64,000 bases of DNA, taken from positions 372,001 to 436,000 of the forward strand of contig NZ_CAUI01000023.1 of NCBI RefSeq assembly GCF_000350165.1, in the 5' to 3' direction. The notes under the pieces were generated by a model, which saw only the letters and a list, made by a program, of their open reading frames with translations, did no database searches and was not told the origin of the DNA. Below, in pieces: positions 36,060-44,842 of this stretch (position 1 is its first letter; the number at the start of each line of letters is the position of its first letter). Origin of the DNA: Halanaerobium saccharolyticum subsp. saccharolyticum DSM 6643 (GTDB taxonomy: Bacteria; Bacillota; Halanaerobiia; Halanaerobiales; Halanaerobiaceae). The translations under genes were made by a program, and so were the position numbers.

Positions 36060-37919
36060 TTAAAAGTTTACTCTCAAGGAAGTAGTAAAGGCATTACTTT
36101 CTCCTTCAGTTTCAGGAGCCTCAACTTCACCTAAGATATATTTTGCTTCGTTCTGCCAGCTTATCGAATCTGTTAGTTCTAGGTCCAGATTAGCTTTAAG
36201 ATAGTTATAATTTATTACATTAGTCCCGTCATTATCTTGATTCTTATTGACTAAGGCTGCAGCAGCTGTTGTTCTTTCACTAAGAGCATATTCGCTTGCC
36301 AGCTCAATTAATCTGCTTTGATAATTATCTGTATAGTTATCATTAATTGTATATTCTACAGCCAACTTATTTTTAAAAGCACCATTTTTATTATTTAAAG
36401 CCAATTCTATAATATTTTTATCCTGATTACCATAGATTTTATCAGCCTGAATTTGGTCCCCAATCTGGACTAAAGAATAAGCAATCATTAGCTCACTGTC
36501 TTGATTGAGCTGATAATCAAATCCTAATTTGAAAAGATCAAAATCATAGTCCTCTTCGAGATCACCTTTATAAGATGTAAATTCTTCGCCTGCACTGTCA
36601 ACAACTGCATAAATATCTGAGTTGTCACCGACAGCATAATCGCCTCGAAGGTTGAAGAAAACATCATCAGTATCCTTATTTTTAGATTTATTAAAGACTA
36701 CCGCTGCCGCTGTCTTAGCCTGGTCAGTTAGGTAATAGTCTTTAAAACCAAGTTCAAGGTTGGTAATCCGGTCTGAACCTCGCAGCTGATTTATTTCTCC
36801 ATAGATTTCAGCAGTATCAAATTCTTTTTTTGTTTTGATTAAAAATAATTGATCATTATCAGCCTGGCCAAAACCACCTGTAAAGAAAGTCCAGTCTAAA
36901 TCGAAATAACCTGTTCTTACTTCAACTGCTTCTACATCTTCTTCATCAACAAAGTATCTAGTTAGATGATAATCATCCAGATCACCAGCACGAAGCCTCT
37001 TAAATAATTTTTGGTTATAATCTACTGTTAAAAGTGCTGAATCCATTTGCAGCTGATTCTGATCCGCCTCAGCATAAGCGAAGGCGCTATCTTCTTCGGT
37101 AAAAACATTAGTAATTGTGTCTAATTCTAAATTAAAGCTCGAATCTCCCAAATCACCTTTAATTTTAAAATCATATTCCTGCCAGAATCTTTTTTCTGAA
37201 GGAAGATCGTCTGCATCTTTCCAGTCATCAACTCTTTTGGCATAATCGCTAATAGTTTCAGTATTCTGTGGTAATACTACATCTCCAGCTGTATTCACTG
37301 GCAGATCCAAATCTAGGGCATCACTATCAGCCCAGAGTTTCATCGCTGCAGCAATTTCTGAATTATTCTCCCCCTTATAATTAGCACTCTCAAATACACT
37401 ATTGACTGCTGCTGTAAATTCAATATTATCTTCTGGTATTTTCAGTTCTGCAATCGTGGCTTCTAATTCCTCTAAAGCTTGAGCTGATTTATTGATTTCT
37501 ACCCCTAAAACTCGCAGTTCTGCTTCCATTTCATATGTTAGGGCATCAACAATATCTGCCACTTCTTCAACCTGTCCATCAGTAATCTCATCTTGAAGAT
37601 TCTTTTCCATTAATGCTCTAATAACAGCAGCTGCATCTTCGGCCTGACCCATAGTTAAACCGGCATCCAGAGTATCCAGCTCATTATAGACATTATCAAG
37701 AGCACGACTGACCATCACAGCCATTTCATATCTGCTCATTGTTCTTTGCCCCTTATACTCACCATCCGGGTAACCTTCTATAATTCCAGCTTCGACTAAT
37801 TTGTTTATAGCATCATAAGCCCAATGATTTGCTGGAAGATCTGAAAATGATTGAGCACCCGCGGGTAAAACTGCTGCAGTCAGAAAAATAATAATCATTA
37901 TTAATATAATTTTTTTCAT
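36060..37919 (-). CDS. SLH-domain outer-membrane beta-barrel protein (OmpM type)
   Basis: A 619-residue exported protein. A signal peptide (about 1-22) is followed by one SLH domain (about 24-70: FSDLPANHWAYDAINKLVEAGIIEGYPDG, TMSRYEMAVMV). A helical coiled-coil region (about 75-165) follows, then a long barrel of alternating strands ending in SLRVNF with C-terminal Phe. This layout matches OmpM-like proteins of diderm Firmicutes, which tether the outer membrane to peptidoglycan-linked polymer through the SLH domain. The ORF opens at 37937, but GGAGGGG fits best to the ATG at 37919. Confidence 0.88.
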   Translation of the reverse strand: MKKIILIMIIIFLTAAVLPAGAQSFSDLPANHWAYDAINKLVEAGIIEGYPDGEYKGQRTMSRYEMAVMVSRALDNVYNELDTLDAGLTMGQAEDAAAVIRALMEKNLQDEITDGQVEEVADIVDALTYEMEAELRVLGVEINKSAQALEELEATIAELKIPEDNIEFTAAVNSVFESANYKGENNSEIAAAMKLWADSDALDLDLPVNTAGDVVLPQNTETISDYAKRVDDWKDADDLPSEKRFWQEYDFKIKGDLGDSSFNLELDTITNVFTEEDSAFAYAEADQNQLQMDSALLTVDYNQKLFKRLRAGDLDDYHLTRYFVDEEDVEAVEVRTGYFDLDWTFFTGGFGQADNDQLFLIKTKKEFDTAEIYGEINQLRGSDRITNLELGFKDYYLTDQAKTAAAVVFNKSKNKDTDDVFFNLRGDYAVGDNSDIYAVVDSAGEEFTSYKGDLEEDYDFDLFKLGFDYQLNQDSELMIAYSLVQIGDQIQADKIYGNQDKNIIELALNNKNGAFKNKLAVEYTINDNYTDNYQSRLIELASEYALSERTTAAAALVNKNQDNDGTNVINYNYLKANLDLELTDSISWQNEAKYILGEVEAPETEGESNAFTTSLRVNF

Positions 37920-38054
37920 TTGCATTATCCCCTCCATTTTTTTAAATTTTCAATTCAAAAATATTCTGTTGGACAACTAAAATCTATTGAGAATTAAGTT
38001 AAATTTTAATTGACTTATACAATTTTGTTATTCATTTCTAAATTACACAATTTC

Positions 38055-38083
38055 ATTATACTCAATTAAAATTATTAATGCAA
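38055..38083 (-). promoter_or_regulatory. Promoter of the OmpM-type gene
   Basis: Minus strand: -35 TTGCAT (38078-38083), exact 17-base spacer, -10 TATAAT (38055-38060). The predicted leader is about 130 bases long. It is back to back with the capsule operon promoter at 38125-38153. Confidence 0.72.
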
Positions 38084-38124
38084 TTTTTTGGGTAAAATAC
38101 CTTGATTTTATTTAATCCCATATC

Positions 38125-38153
38125 TTGTTAAGTATTGATATTTATGCTATAAT
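38125..38153 (+). promoter_or_regulatory. Promoter of the polysaccharide operon
   Basis: -35 TTGTTA (38125-38130), exact 17-base spacer, -10 TATAAT (38148-38153) preceded by TGC (extended -10). The transcript would start about 25 bases before the CpsB start codon. Confidence 0.78.
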
Positions 38154-38186
38154 TAGGACCGATATTCAGAAAGTTATGGTGATAAA

Positions 38187-38960
38187 ATGATTGATTTACA
38201 TTCTCATATTTTAGCAGGAGTAGATGATGGAGCTTCCAACCTTGAAGAATCACTAGCAATACTTAAAACGATGGAAGCTAAAGGAGTAAAAAAAGTTACT
38301 GCAACTTCGCATTACCCACTCTATAAAATTAAAGATTATAAGAAATTTATTTCAGCTAAACTGCGGCTCCTTAGAAAGGAAGCTAAAGCAGCCAATATTA
38401 ATTTAGAAATTATCAGCGGTTCCGAAATTTTAATTGATCGGAAAATACCAGAGCTATTCCATCAAAATCAGCTGCTGACAATTAATAATACTGACTACAT
38501 TTTATTAGAAACTCATTTCAATTCCTTGCCTGATTATTTTTCTGATTTAATCCACGATTTAAAAGTAATGGGCTATCAGATTATTATTGCTCATCCTGAA
38601 AGATATGCCTATATCCACTCAAATTTTGAGCTTCTTTATCGATGGATTGAAAAATATGAGCTAAAGTTAATGCTTAATAGTTCTTCTTTAGTTGGCAGAC
38701 ACGGCAGCAAATCGAAAAAAACCGCTGAAAAGATGATTAACTTAGGTCTCTGTCATTTGATGGCCTCTGATACTCATGGTTCAGAAAAAAGGCCATTTAC
38801 TTTAAGAAAGGGTTTAAATAAAGCTGAAAAATTAAAACCAGGTAGTTCAGAAATTTTCAAAAAAAATGCGGAGGCAGTGCTTAAAAATCAAAGTCTAAAT
38901 AATTTTGAGATCAAACGAGAAGAAAAACCATTTTTCGAAAGAATTTTTTCTTTTATATAG
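38187..38960 (+). CDS. CpsB/YwqE-type protein-tyrosine phosphatase (PHP domain)
   Basis: A 257-residue metal-dependent phosphatase of the PHP superfamily. The N-terminal MIDLHSHILAGVDDGA is the family signature and supplies metal ligands; further ligands are in ATSHYP, IIAHPERYA and MASDTHG. In Firmicutes such proteins dephosphorylate the tyrosine cluster of the CpsD kinase and so set polysaccharide length or output. The matching kinase is the fourth gene of this operon. The ATG has TATGGTGAT upstream, and the stop is TAG. Confidence 0.92.
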   Translation: MIDLHSHILAGVDDGASNLEESLAILKTMEAKGVKKVTATSHYPLYKIKDYKKFISAKLRLLRKEAKAANINLEIISGSEILIDRKIPELFHQNQLLTINNTDYILLETHFNSLPDYFSDLIHDLKVMGYQIIIAHPERYAYIHSNFELLYRWIEKYELKLMLNSSSLVGRHGSKSKKTAEKMINLGLCHLMASDTHGSEKRPFTLRKGLNKAEKLKPGSSEIFKKNAEAVLKNQSLNNFEIKREEKPFFERIFSFI

Positions 38961-38998
38961 AATTTCAAAGAGTTACAAAGAACAGAGGAGGTAAATTT

Positions 38999-40117
38999 TT
39001 GAAAAAAAGAATTATATTAATGACAGCAATTTTATTACTTTTTATTACAGTTCCAACTATTGCCCAACAGTATCAATTAAATGTTGGAGATAAAATAAGT
39101 ATCTCAGTTTGGGGACATCAGGATTTAAGTCGAGAAACAATTATTGACCCTGATGGAAAAATTTCTTATCCTCTAGTTGGCTCAATAAAAGCTGAGGATA
39201 AAACAACAACAGAAATTAGAACTGAACTGCAGCAGGAGTTGGCCGAATACATTATCGAACCTGAAGTTAGTGTTAATTTAATTTCCTATAGAAAACTAAG
39301 AGTTACAGTAATGGGAGCAGTTAGACAGGAAGGAAGCTATGAAATAAGGTCGGATAATCAAGTCTTAGATGTTATTTCTTTAGCTGGCGGAATTAAAGAA
39401 GATGCTAAAGCAGAAAACACCACTCTTCAGCGACAGGGAGAAAAATTGGAAATTAATTTAAAAGAACTGCTTCGAGGTAATAATCTAGCAGATAATTATC
39501 AGCTGCAGGATGGTGACCAGCTATTTGTTCCCGAAAGAGAAAGATTAACTGCCTCTATTCAGGGTGAGGTAAAAGCACCAGGGCAGTATGAACTTAATTA
39601 TGAAAAAGAAATTCGCTTAAATGAATTTTTAGCTCAGGCGGGAAGTTTGACTGAAAACGCTGGTGAAAAAATTCGCTTAATTTCTGATAATAAGCCCCTA
39701 GAATTTGAAGTCGAAAATACTTTGGCAGCAAAAAAGGAAGCTAACCCCGTTGTTAAAGATGGAGATTCAATCTATATCCCTTCTGCTCTGGAAGAAGTTA
39801 CTATTTTAGGAGAAATTGCTCGTCCAGGCAGTTATGAGTGGAATGATAATATGAGGCTTGCTAATTTAATTGCCAGAGCTGGTAACACCTCTGATCGTGC
39901 TAATTTAGAAAGCATTAGATTAGTTAACGCAAATAAAGAAATTAGAGAAATTAATATGGAAGACTTTTTTGAGGATAGTGATCTAACAGCAAATCCTAAA
40001 CTTAAGCCGGGAGATTTAGTTATGGTCGGCGAAAAAAATTCAGTTGACTGGTCAAGAGTATTCTTTTTATTCTCTGGCTTTAATGAAGTCAAAGACTTTT
40101 TAGATATTAGTTGGTAA
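38999..40117 (+). CDS. Wza-type polysaccharide export protein (OPX) with SLBB domains
   Basis: A 372-residue exported protein with a signal peptide (about 1-22, cleavage near TIAQQ) but no lipobox Cys. The Poly_export domain (about 25-100) starts YQLNVGDKISISVWG and includes DGKISYPLVGSI. Two or three SLBB domains follow (VTVMGAVRQEGSYE, ASIQGEVKAPGQYEL, VTILGEIARPGSYEW). Such proteins form the outer-membrane exit channel for polysaccharide in Gram-negatives. Its presence fits a diderm cell. The start is TTG with AGAGGAGGT 7 bases upstream, more convincing than any ATG. Confidence 0.92.
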   Translation: MKKRIILMTAILLLFITVPTIAQQYQLNVGDKISISVWGHQDLSRETIIDPDGKISYPLVGSIKAEDKTTTEIRTELQQELAEYIIEPEVSVNLISYRKLRVTVMGAVRQEGSYEIRSDNQVLDVISLAGGIKEDAKAENTTLQRQGEKLEINLKELLRGNNLADNYQLQDGDQLFVPERERLTASIQGEVKAPGQYELNYEKEIRLNEFLAQAGSLTENAGEKIRLISDNKPLEFEVENTLAAKKEANPVVKDGDSIYIPSALEEVTILGEIARPGSYEWNDNMRLANLIARAGNTSDRANLESIRLVNANKEIREINMEDFFEDSDLTANPKLKPGDLVMVGEKNSVDWSRVFFLFSGFNEVKDFLDISW

Positions 40118-40128
40118 GGAGAGAAAAT

Positions 40129-41610
40129 ATGAATTCAGATCAAAATTATATTGAACATAATGTTGAGGAAATGGAAATAGACCTTAGAGAATATATAATG
40201 ATTATCTGGCAAAAAAAATGGCTAATTATAACTTTTATGATTTTGGCTATTTTTGCCTCTTATTTTATAACTTCTCAGATGCAGCGTATTTATCAAACTT
40301 CTACAATGTTAATAGTGCAAAGTGAAAATGGTCCTGAAAATCTATTCAGTGAACAACTTTCTTTTGTTGGGCAAAATGATAAATTAATTAATACATACAG
40401 CCAAATTTTTACAAGCAGACAGATAATGGAAAAAGTAATAACTGAGGTTGGGCTTGTAAATGAAGAAAATGAGTTTATTTCGGCCGGAACTTTAAAACAA
40501 AACATTTCTATTCAATCTAATCAAAATACAGACTTAATTACCGTGCAGGTCAACTATAATGATCCTGAAAAAACAGTTGAAATAGCTAATTCTGTGGTAA
40601 ATAATATGCAAAAAGAAATAAAAGAATTAAATCAAGCTTCACTTAAAGGTGCTGCTGATTTTATAGAAACTCAACTAAGTTCAACTAAAAAAAGACTTTC
40701 TGAACTTGAAGAAAGGCTATTAGAATATCGAGAAAACAATTCGCTTTTAATGCCTGAAACTCAAGGTGAATCTCTTTTAGAACGTTATACCGAATTAGAA
40801 TCTAAAAAGGCTGAAGCTGAATTAATGCAGCAGGAAGCAGAAATATCTTTAAATGAAATTAATCAGAAATTAGATGCTATGGACCAAAAAATTATTAGTT
40901 CAGAATCTATCAGACGTAATCCAGAAATAACTTCTATTCAGTCAAATTTAACCTCTCTTTATACAGAATTAGAGAGTTTAAAGACAAAATACACAGCTAA
41001 ACATCCTGAAGTTAAAGCTGTTCAAGCTAGAATTGATAATTTAGAAAAAACTTTAAACAATAAAACTGCCGAAATAGTTAGCGGCAGAACTGAAGTAAAT
41101 AATCCACTTTATCAGAATTTAAACAGCCAAATAATCCAACTTGAAGTACAGCAGGTTACTGCCAATGCTAGAATCAAGGTTTATGGAGCAAGACTATCAG
41201 AATTAGAGGTTGAACTAAATAAATTTCCTCAGGCAGAATTAGACTTTTTAAGGCTGCAGCGAGAAAAAAATGTGGCAGAAGAAATTTATTTACTTTTAAG
41301 AAATCGAAAGGAAGAAATTAATATTCAACAGGCAATGCAGAACTCTGATATCTTTGTTATCGATGCTCCTTATCTCCCAGAAAATCCAATTAAACCAAAT
41401 TTGCAACTTAATTTGGCAATATCAGTAGTTCTTTCTCTTATGTTAGCTGTCTTTATTATTTTCTTACTAGAATTTTTTGATAATACAATTAAAAATGAAA
41501 ATGATTTAGAAAAAATTTCAGACTTACCAGTATTAGGGATTATCCCTGATTTAAATCAAATAGATCATCATAAAAATTATGGGGAGGGAGATCAGAATGG
41601 CAATAAATAA
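40129..41610 (+). CDS. Wzz/CpsC-type polysaccharide chain-length determinant
   Basis: A 493-residue polysaccharide co-polymerase. One membrane segment at about 28-48 (WLIITFMILAIFASYFI) and another near 430-452 flank an extracytoplasmic, strongly helical and coiled-coil region (about 170-390). The pre-TM2 segment LPENPIKPNL carries the Pro-rich motif typical of Wzz. It regulates chain length together with the CpsD kinase. The ORF opens at TTG 40111, overlapping the export gene, but AAGGAGAG fits ATG 40129, which I use. It overlaps the next start by 14 bases. Confidence 0.9.
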   Translation: MNSDQNYIEHNVEEMEIDLREYIMIIWQKKWLIITFMILAIFASYFITSQMQRIYQTSTMLIVQSENGPENLFSEQLSFVGQNDKLINTYSQIFTSRQIMEKVITEVGLVNEENEFISAGTLKQNISIQSNQNTDLITVQVNYNDPEKTVEIANSVVNNMQKEIKELNQASLKGAADFIETQLSSTKKRLSELEERLLEYRENNSLLMPETQGESLLERYTELESKKAEAELMQQEAEISLNEINQKLDAMDQKIISSESIRRNPEITSIQSNLTSLYTELESLKTKYTAKHPEVKAVQARIDNLEKTLNNKTAEIVSGRTEVNNPLYQNLNSQIIQLEVQQVTANARIKVYGARLSELEVELNKFPQAELDFLRLQREKNVAEEIYLLLRNRKEEINIQQAMQNSDIFVIDAPYLPENPIKPNLQLNLAISVVLSLMLAVFIIFLLEFFDNTIKNENDLEKISDLPVLGIIPDLNQIDHHKNYGEGDQNGNK

Positions 41611-42313
41611 TAAAAAACAAGAATCTGCAAATGCCGACAATCTAGTTACTCTCCACCACCAGAAATCACCGGCAACAGAAGCTTTTAGAACAATCAGAAC
41701 AAATTTACAGTTTATGAGTCCTGATAAAAAACTAGAGGTTATGATGGTTACAGGTTCTGAAGCAGGAATTGGTAAATCTACAATTTCCAGTAATTTAGTT
41801 TTAACTTTTTCAATGACTGGAGAAAATGTTTTTTTAATAGACACTGATATGAGAAAACCAAGACTGCATAAAATTTTTGGCATCCCCAATTTCCAGGGTT
41901 TAAGTTCCTATCTTTCTGGAGAAAAAAATAATCTAGAGGAATTAATGGTAAAACATGAGGAAACTGGTACATTACTACTTCCTTCTGGTCCTATTCCACC
42001 TAATCCTTCGGAAATGCTTAATTCCAATAAAATGGAAAAGCTTTTAAAAGAGTGTCGTAAAAAAGCAGAAATTACTATTATTGATGCTCCGCCACTGCTT
42101 CCAGTTACTGATGCAGTCTTACTTTCTAATAAAGTCGATGGAGTAATACTGGTGGCAGAAACAAATAAAACTAAAAAAGAAGTATTTATTAAAGGAAAAG
42201 AAAGATTAGAACAGGTAAATGCAAATATTCTAGGAACGGTTTTAAATAAATATCCAGTTAATAATAGTTCATATAATACTTATGAAAATTATTATTATTA
42301 TGGCGAAGAGTAA
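41597..42313 (+). CDS. CpsD-type bacterial tyrosine kinase
   Basis: A 238-residue BY-kinase that autophosphorylates tyrosines and drives polysaccharide assembly with its Wzz partner. Walker A is GSEAGIGKST, Walker A' is FLIDTDMRKPRLH and Walker B is IIDAPPLLPVTDA. The C-terminus has a tyrosine cluster, NTYENYYYYGEE, the site expected to be phosphorylated and then cleared by the CpsB-type phosphatase. The ORF opens at 41579, but GGGAGGGAG fits the ATG at 41597. It is the last gene of the operon. Confidence 0.94.
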   Translation: MAINNKKQESANADNLVTLHHQKSPATEAFRTIRTNLQFMSPDKKLEVMMVTGSEAGIGKSTISSNLVLTFSMTGENVFLIDTDMRKPRLHKIFGIPNFQGLSSYLSGEKNNLEELMVKHEETGTLLLPSGPIPPNPSEMLNSNKMEKLLKECRKKAEITIIDAPPLLPVTDAVLLSNKVDGVILVAETNKTKKEVFIKGKERLEQVNANILGTVLNKYPVNNSSYNTYENYYYYGEE

Positions 42314-42317
42314 ATTG

Positions 42318-42361
42318 AAGCTCTTACTTACTTCTTTTACAGAAGTGGTAAGAGCTTTTTT
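42318..42361 (+). terminator. Intrinsic terminator of the polysaccharide operon
   Basis: Arms AAGCTCTTAC/GTAAGAGCTT, with an inner ACTTCT/AGAAGT continuation, followed by TTTTTT on the plus strand. It starts 5 bases after the kinase stop. Confidence 0.92.
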
Positions 42362-42419
42362 AGTTTAAAATGCTATTTTTCTAATTCAATTTTTAAAAAT
42401 AATCTGCTATTTAATTAAT

Positions 42420-43562
42420 TTATAAGTAATTATTTGGTATTTTAAGACCATGAAAATCAGACGAACTAAAAAACTCTCTTTTGTACCACTGAACAGACCT
42501 ATAATAATGATACCAGTTAGAGTTTAAAAAATTATTGGCTAAATATACATCTTTAACTATTCTATTTGAAAATCTTTGATCTTCATAATCAGCAAAGGCT
42601 TCTTTTAACCAAAGATTCTCATCATAATTCAATATATCGGAGTCAGCTTTAGTTAATAAATTATAGTCAAGCATCAGCTTTTTAAACCCTTCTATTCTTT
42701 TTTTAAGTCTTTTCCTAACAGGAAGCTGTTCAAATAAACGATCAATTATTACATTACTTCTCTTATTTGAAAAATATTGAGGATTATTAGCTAAAAAATC
42801 TTCTAGAATAACTTTCATCTTAGAAAATGCTTCTTTAAACCGCTGTCTGTTATCTATTCGGCTTTCTTTAAAATTTTTAGAAAAATCATTTGACTGATCA
42901 TAATGATATTCCCACTCTAAATAAGGCAGATCAGAATAATCATAGACTTGACCGTGACCATAAGCTGGTACTACCCTGTCTTTTTTAGATTCCGAAAAGA
43001 TGTAGGCGATATTCATCAAAAAGTTTTGGATATTCTTTTTAATAGTTGAAATTTCATCTAACCCTAAAAACAATTTATTTTTGGCCTGTTCATTAATTAC
43101 ATCATTAGTTTTGCTCACAATACCAGAAAAGCCCTGATGAGAAAAAGTGTCTGCATAAGCATGAAGAGCTATTCCGAGCTTAATTGGATCATCAGATGTT
43201 TTTCCCTGATCTATTATATCCATAATTATCGGTGATTCTTTTTTACAGCGCATTCTTTTAACAAAGCTTTCACCTTCACAGCCTGGTACAAAATGAAAGG
43301 CAGCAGTGTTATTGAGCATTGCTTCTAAATTAAATGTATCTAATTTAAAATAATTATGACAGGTTGCAGCATTAATTATGTATTTTTTGTTATCAAGCTC
43401 TGTAAGGACAGCCTCCGAATTTGAATCTGAAAATGTTATTTTATTAATTTTAGCATCATCTACATATTGCGAAGAATATGCAATCTGATGAGCAATATCT
43501 TTTTTAAAACCAACAGCAAGTGCCAGAGTTAGTAAAGCATAATAATGAGCATCTTTTTTCAT
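42420..43562 (-). CDS. DUF6765 family protein
   Basis: A 380-residue cytoplasmic-looking protein (no signal peptide). MKKDAHYYALLTLALAVGF and IAYSSQYVDDA, then LHAYADTFSHQGFSG, look like the DUF6765 family as I remember it. The HAYAD...SH spacing resembles the His/Asp metal site of zinc-dependent phospholipase-C-like folds, so a metal-dependent hydrolase is possible, but this is inference. It is alone: converging with the cps operon on one side, and followed upstream by an intergenic terminator belonging to the coiled-coil gene. The ATG has AAGAGGGAT upstream. Confidence 0.75.
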   Translation of the reverse strand: MKKDAHYYALLTLALAVGFKKDIAHQIAYSSQYVDDAKINKITFSDSNSEAVLTELDNKKYIINAATCHNYFKLDTFNLEAMLNNTAAFHFVPGCEGESFVKRMRCKKESPIIMDIIDQGKTSDDPIKLGIALHAYADTFSHQGFSGIVSKTNDVINEQAKNKLFLGLDEISTIKKNIQNFLMNIAYIFSESKKDRVVPAYGHGQVYDYSDLPYLEWEYHYDQSNDFSKNFKESRIDNRQRFKEAFSKMKVILEDFLANNPQYFSNKRSNVIIDRLFEQLPVRKRLKKRIEGFKKLMLDYNLLTKADSDILNYDENLWLKEAFADYEDQRFSNRIVKDVYLANNFLNSNWYHYYRSVQWYKREFFSSSDFHGLKIPNNYL

Positions 43563-43697
43563 TTTATTGATCCCTCTTTTTAGTATAAAATATTTAAATT
43601 TTAGTTTTTTATAGATATATTAATATATAATTCTATAAGAGTTATTTATTTCCTTCTTTTTGGCTTAAATTTCCATAGATTTAATAAAATTAAAAAA

Positions 43698-43730
43698 AGA
43701 GCAGCCCCTTAAAAAAATGGGAACTGCTCT
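43698..43730 (-). terminator. Terminator after the coiled-coil protein gene
   Basis: Arms AGAGCAG and CTGCTCT with an inner CCC/GGG pairing, followed on the minus strand by seven T. It lies 44 bases after the stop at 43774. Confidence 0.85.
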
Positions 43731-43773
43731 AAGTATTATAATTTAGACTTTAATCAGCAATATTTAATTATAA

Positions 43774-44262
43774 TTAAATGCTATTGATATTTTTCTCGCT
43801 TTTTTTAGCGTTTGATTTCTTAAGCTTATCGATTTTCATATCCAGTTCACTCTGGGCAAGGCTAAGGCGAACAGTTTGATTATGAATCTTTTTAATAGTA
43901 TATTCCATTTCATCAAATTGATTGTTGCGATTTTGAAGTGTTGATTTAATATTATATAGTTCAATATTTTGTTCTTCTAAAATATTTACCAGCTTATCAA
44001 GCCGTTGATCTATTTTTTCGAATTGATGATCATGTTCAACTAATTTACTTTCAATTCCATCAAAACGAGTATCTATCTTTTCAAAGCGAGTATCCATCTG
44101 GGCAAAACGCTTATCAACCTGTGCAAAGCGTTTATCCATCTGGGCAAAGCGCTTATCAACCTGAGCAAAATGTTTATCAATTTGGCTGAATTTACTATCT
44201 AATCGGCTGTCAAACTTGTCAAAACGACTCAAAAGTATTTCTAAAATTTTAGCTTCAGACAT
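43774..44262 (-). CDS. Heptad-repeat coiled-coil protein
   Basis: A 162-residue protein with no signal peptide or membrane segment. Residues about 20-95 are a regular seven-residue repeat (FAQVDKRFAQMDKRFAQVDK and variants), encoded by near-identical 21-base tandem units. The pattern of hydrophobic positions predicts a long coiled coil that could act as a spacer or scaffold. The C-terminal part is also helical, with a basic end. The ORF opens at GTG 44271, but AGGTGA fits the ATG at 44262. I do not recognise a functional family. A divergent YvrJ-like mini-gene lies upstream. Confidence 0.75.
   Translation of the reverse strand: MSEAKILEILLSRFDKFDSRLDSKFSQIDKHFAQVDKRFAQMDKRFAQVDKRFAQMDTRFEKIDTRFDGIESKLVEHDHQFEKIDQRLDKLVNILEEQNIELYNIKSTLQNRNNQFDEMEYTIKKIHNQTVRLSLAQSELDMKIDKLKKSNAKKSEKNINSI
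44058..44190. repeat. 21-base tandem repeats inside the coiled-coil gene
   Basis: About six imperfect copies of a 21-base unit (core GCAAAGCGTTTATC) are arranged head to tail, each encoding the heptad xxDKRFA. Copy number is likely to vary by slippage. This is a coding repeat, not a CRISPR array: there are no spacers. Confidence 0.8.
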
Positions 44263-44393
44263 CTGATTCACCTGCCTCTCTTCGTATTCTCCATATATTC
44301 ATATTATAGCTCATTTTGCTAGTAATTCGCAAATAATTATTTCTTACTAAAAAATAATTACTTTTTTTCTCCAATTTAATTTACAATTTATGG

Positions 44394-44399
44394 TATAAT
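44394..44399 (+). promoter_or_regulatory. Extended -10 element of the YvrJ-like gene
   Basis: TATAAT preceded by TGG, about 42 bases before the start codon. No good -35 is seen, as expected for an extended -10 promoter. Moderate confidence in this AT-rich DNA. Confidence 0.5.
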
Positions 44400-44440
44400 T
44401 AGAATTAAGAGTATCAGTCTGAGAAAGGGGGCAGAGTTTA

Positions 44441-44605
44441 ATGAAAGAAATATTCAATCTTATCAGTACTTATGGTTTCCCAATGGTTTTGTCAATTTAT
44501 CTTTTAGTTAGGTTTGAACCAATGCTTAAAGAACTGAAAAAATCGGTCGATACTCTAATAATAATTAACGAAATGAATAAGAATGACAAGAATTTTAAAC
44601 ACTAA
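44441..44605 (+). CDS. YvrJ-family small membrane protein
   Basis: A 54-residue protein. The N-terminal segment is hydrophobic (LISTYGFPMVLSIYLLVRFE), followed by a charged amphipathic tail (MLKELKKSVDTLIIIN). The GFPMVLSIYLLVRFE stretch closely resembles the YvrJ family of small bacterial membrane proteins, related in layout to BhlA/UviB-type proteins. Its function is unknown. The ATG is preceded by AGGGGG about 9 bases upstream. It is divergent from the coiled-coil gene. It has no clear T-run terminator after it, only an inverted repeat at 44744-44778. Confidence 0.75.
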   Translation: MKEIFNLISTYGFPMVLSIYLLVRFEPMLKELKKSVDTLIIINEMNKNDKNFKH

Positions 44606-44743
44606 GAAAGTCCTCATTATTTGACAGAGGCCGAGGCAGTTAAGTTTAAATATCTAAATTATTAAAATAGAGTGCATATTTTTAGTTAATCGAATGTTTT
44701 TTTAGAGCTAGTACTGGAGCTAGTTCTAGAGAATTGTCCATCC

Positions 44744-44778
44744 CATCCCTAATGGAATCTAATATGCTATTAGGGATG
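44744..44778. repeat. Perfect inverted repeat with no gene attached
   Basis: 10-bp arms CATCCCTAAT/ATTAGGGATG around a 15-base loop, with no T-run. It lies in the 237-base gap between the YvrJ-like gene and the end of the maturase gene. A short direct repeat GAGCTAGT occurs twice just upstream (about 44705-44725). It may be a weak terminator or a mobile-repeat remnant. Confidence 0.45.
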
Positions 44779-44842
44779 CGATTTGGTATGCCATCAACTT
44801 CTCTGTCAGAACAAAGTAGTTAAAGAACATTTTTAAATCTAA

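Noticed and set aside
44058-44190. Possible CRISPR-like array
   Set aside because: The 21-base units are contiguous without spacers and are in frame with a heptad-repeat protein.
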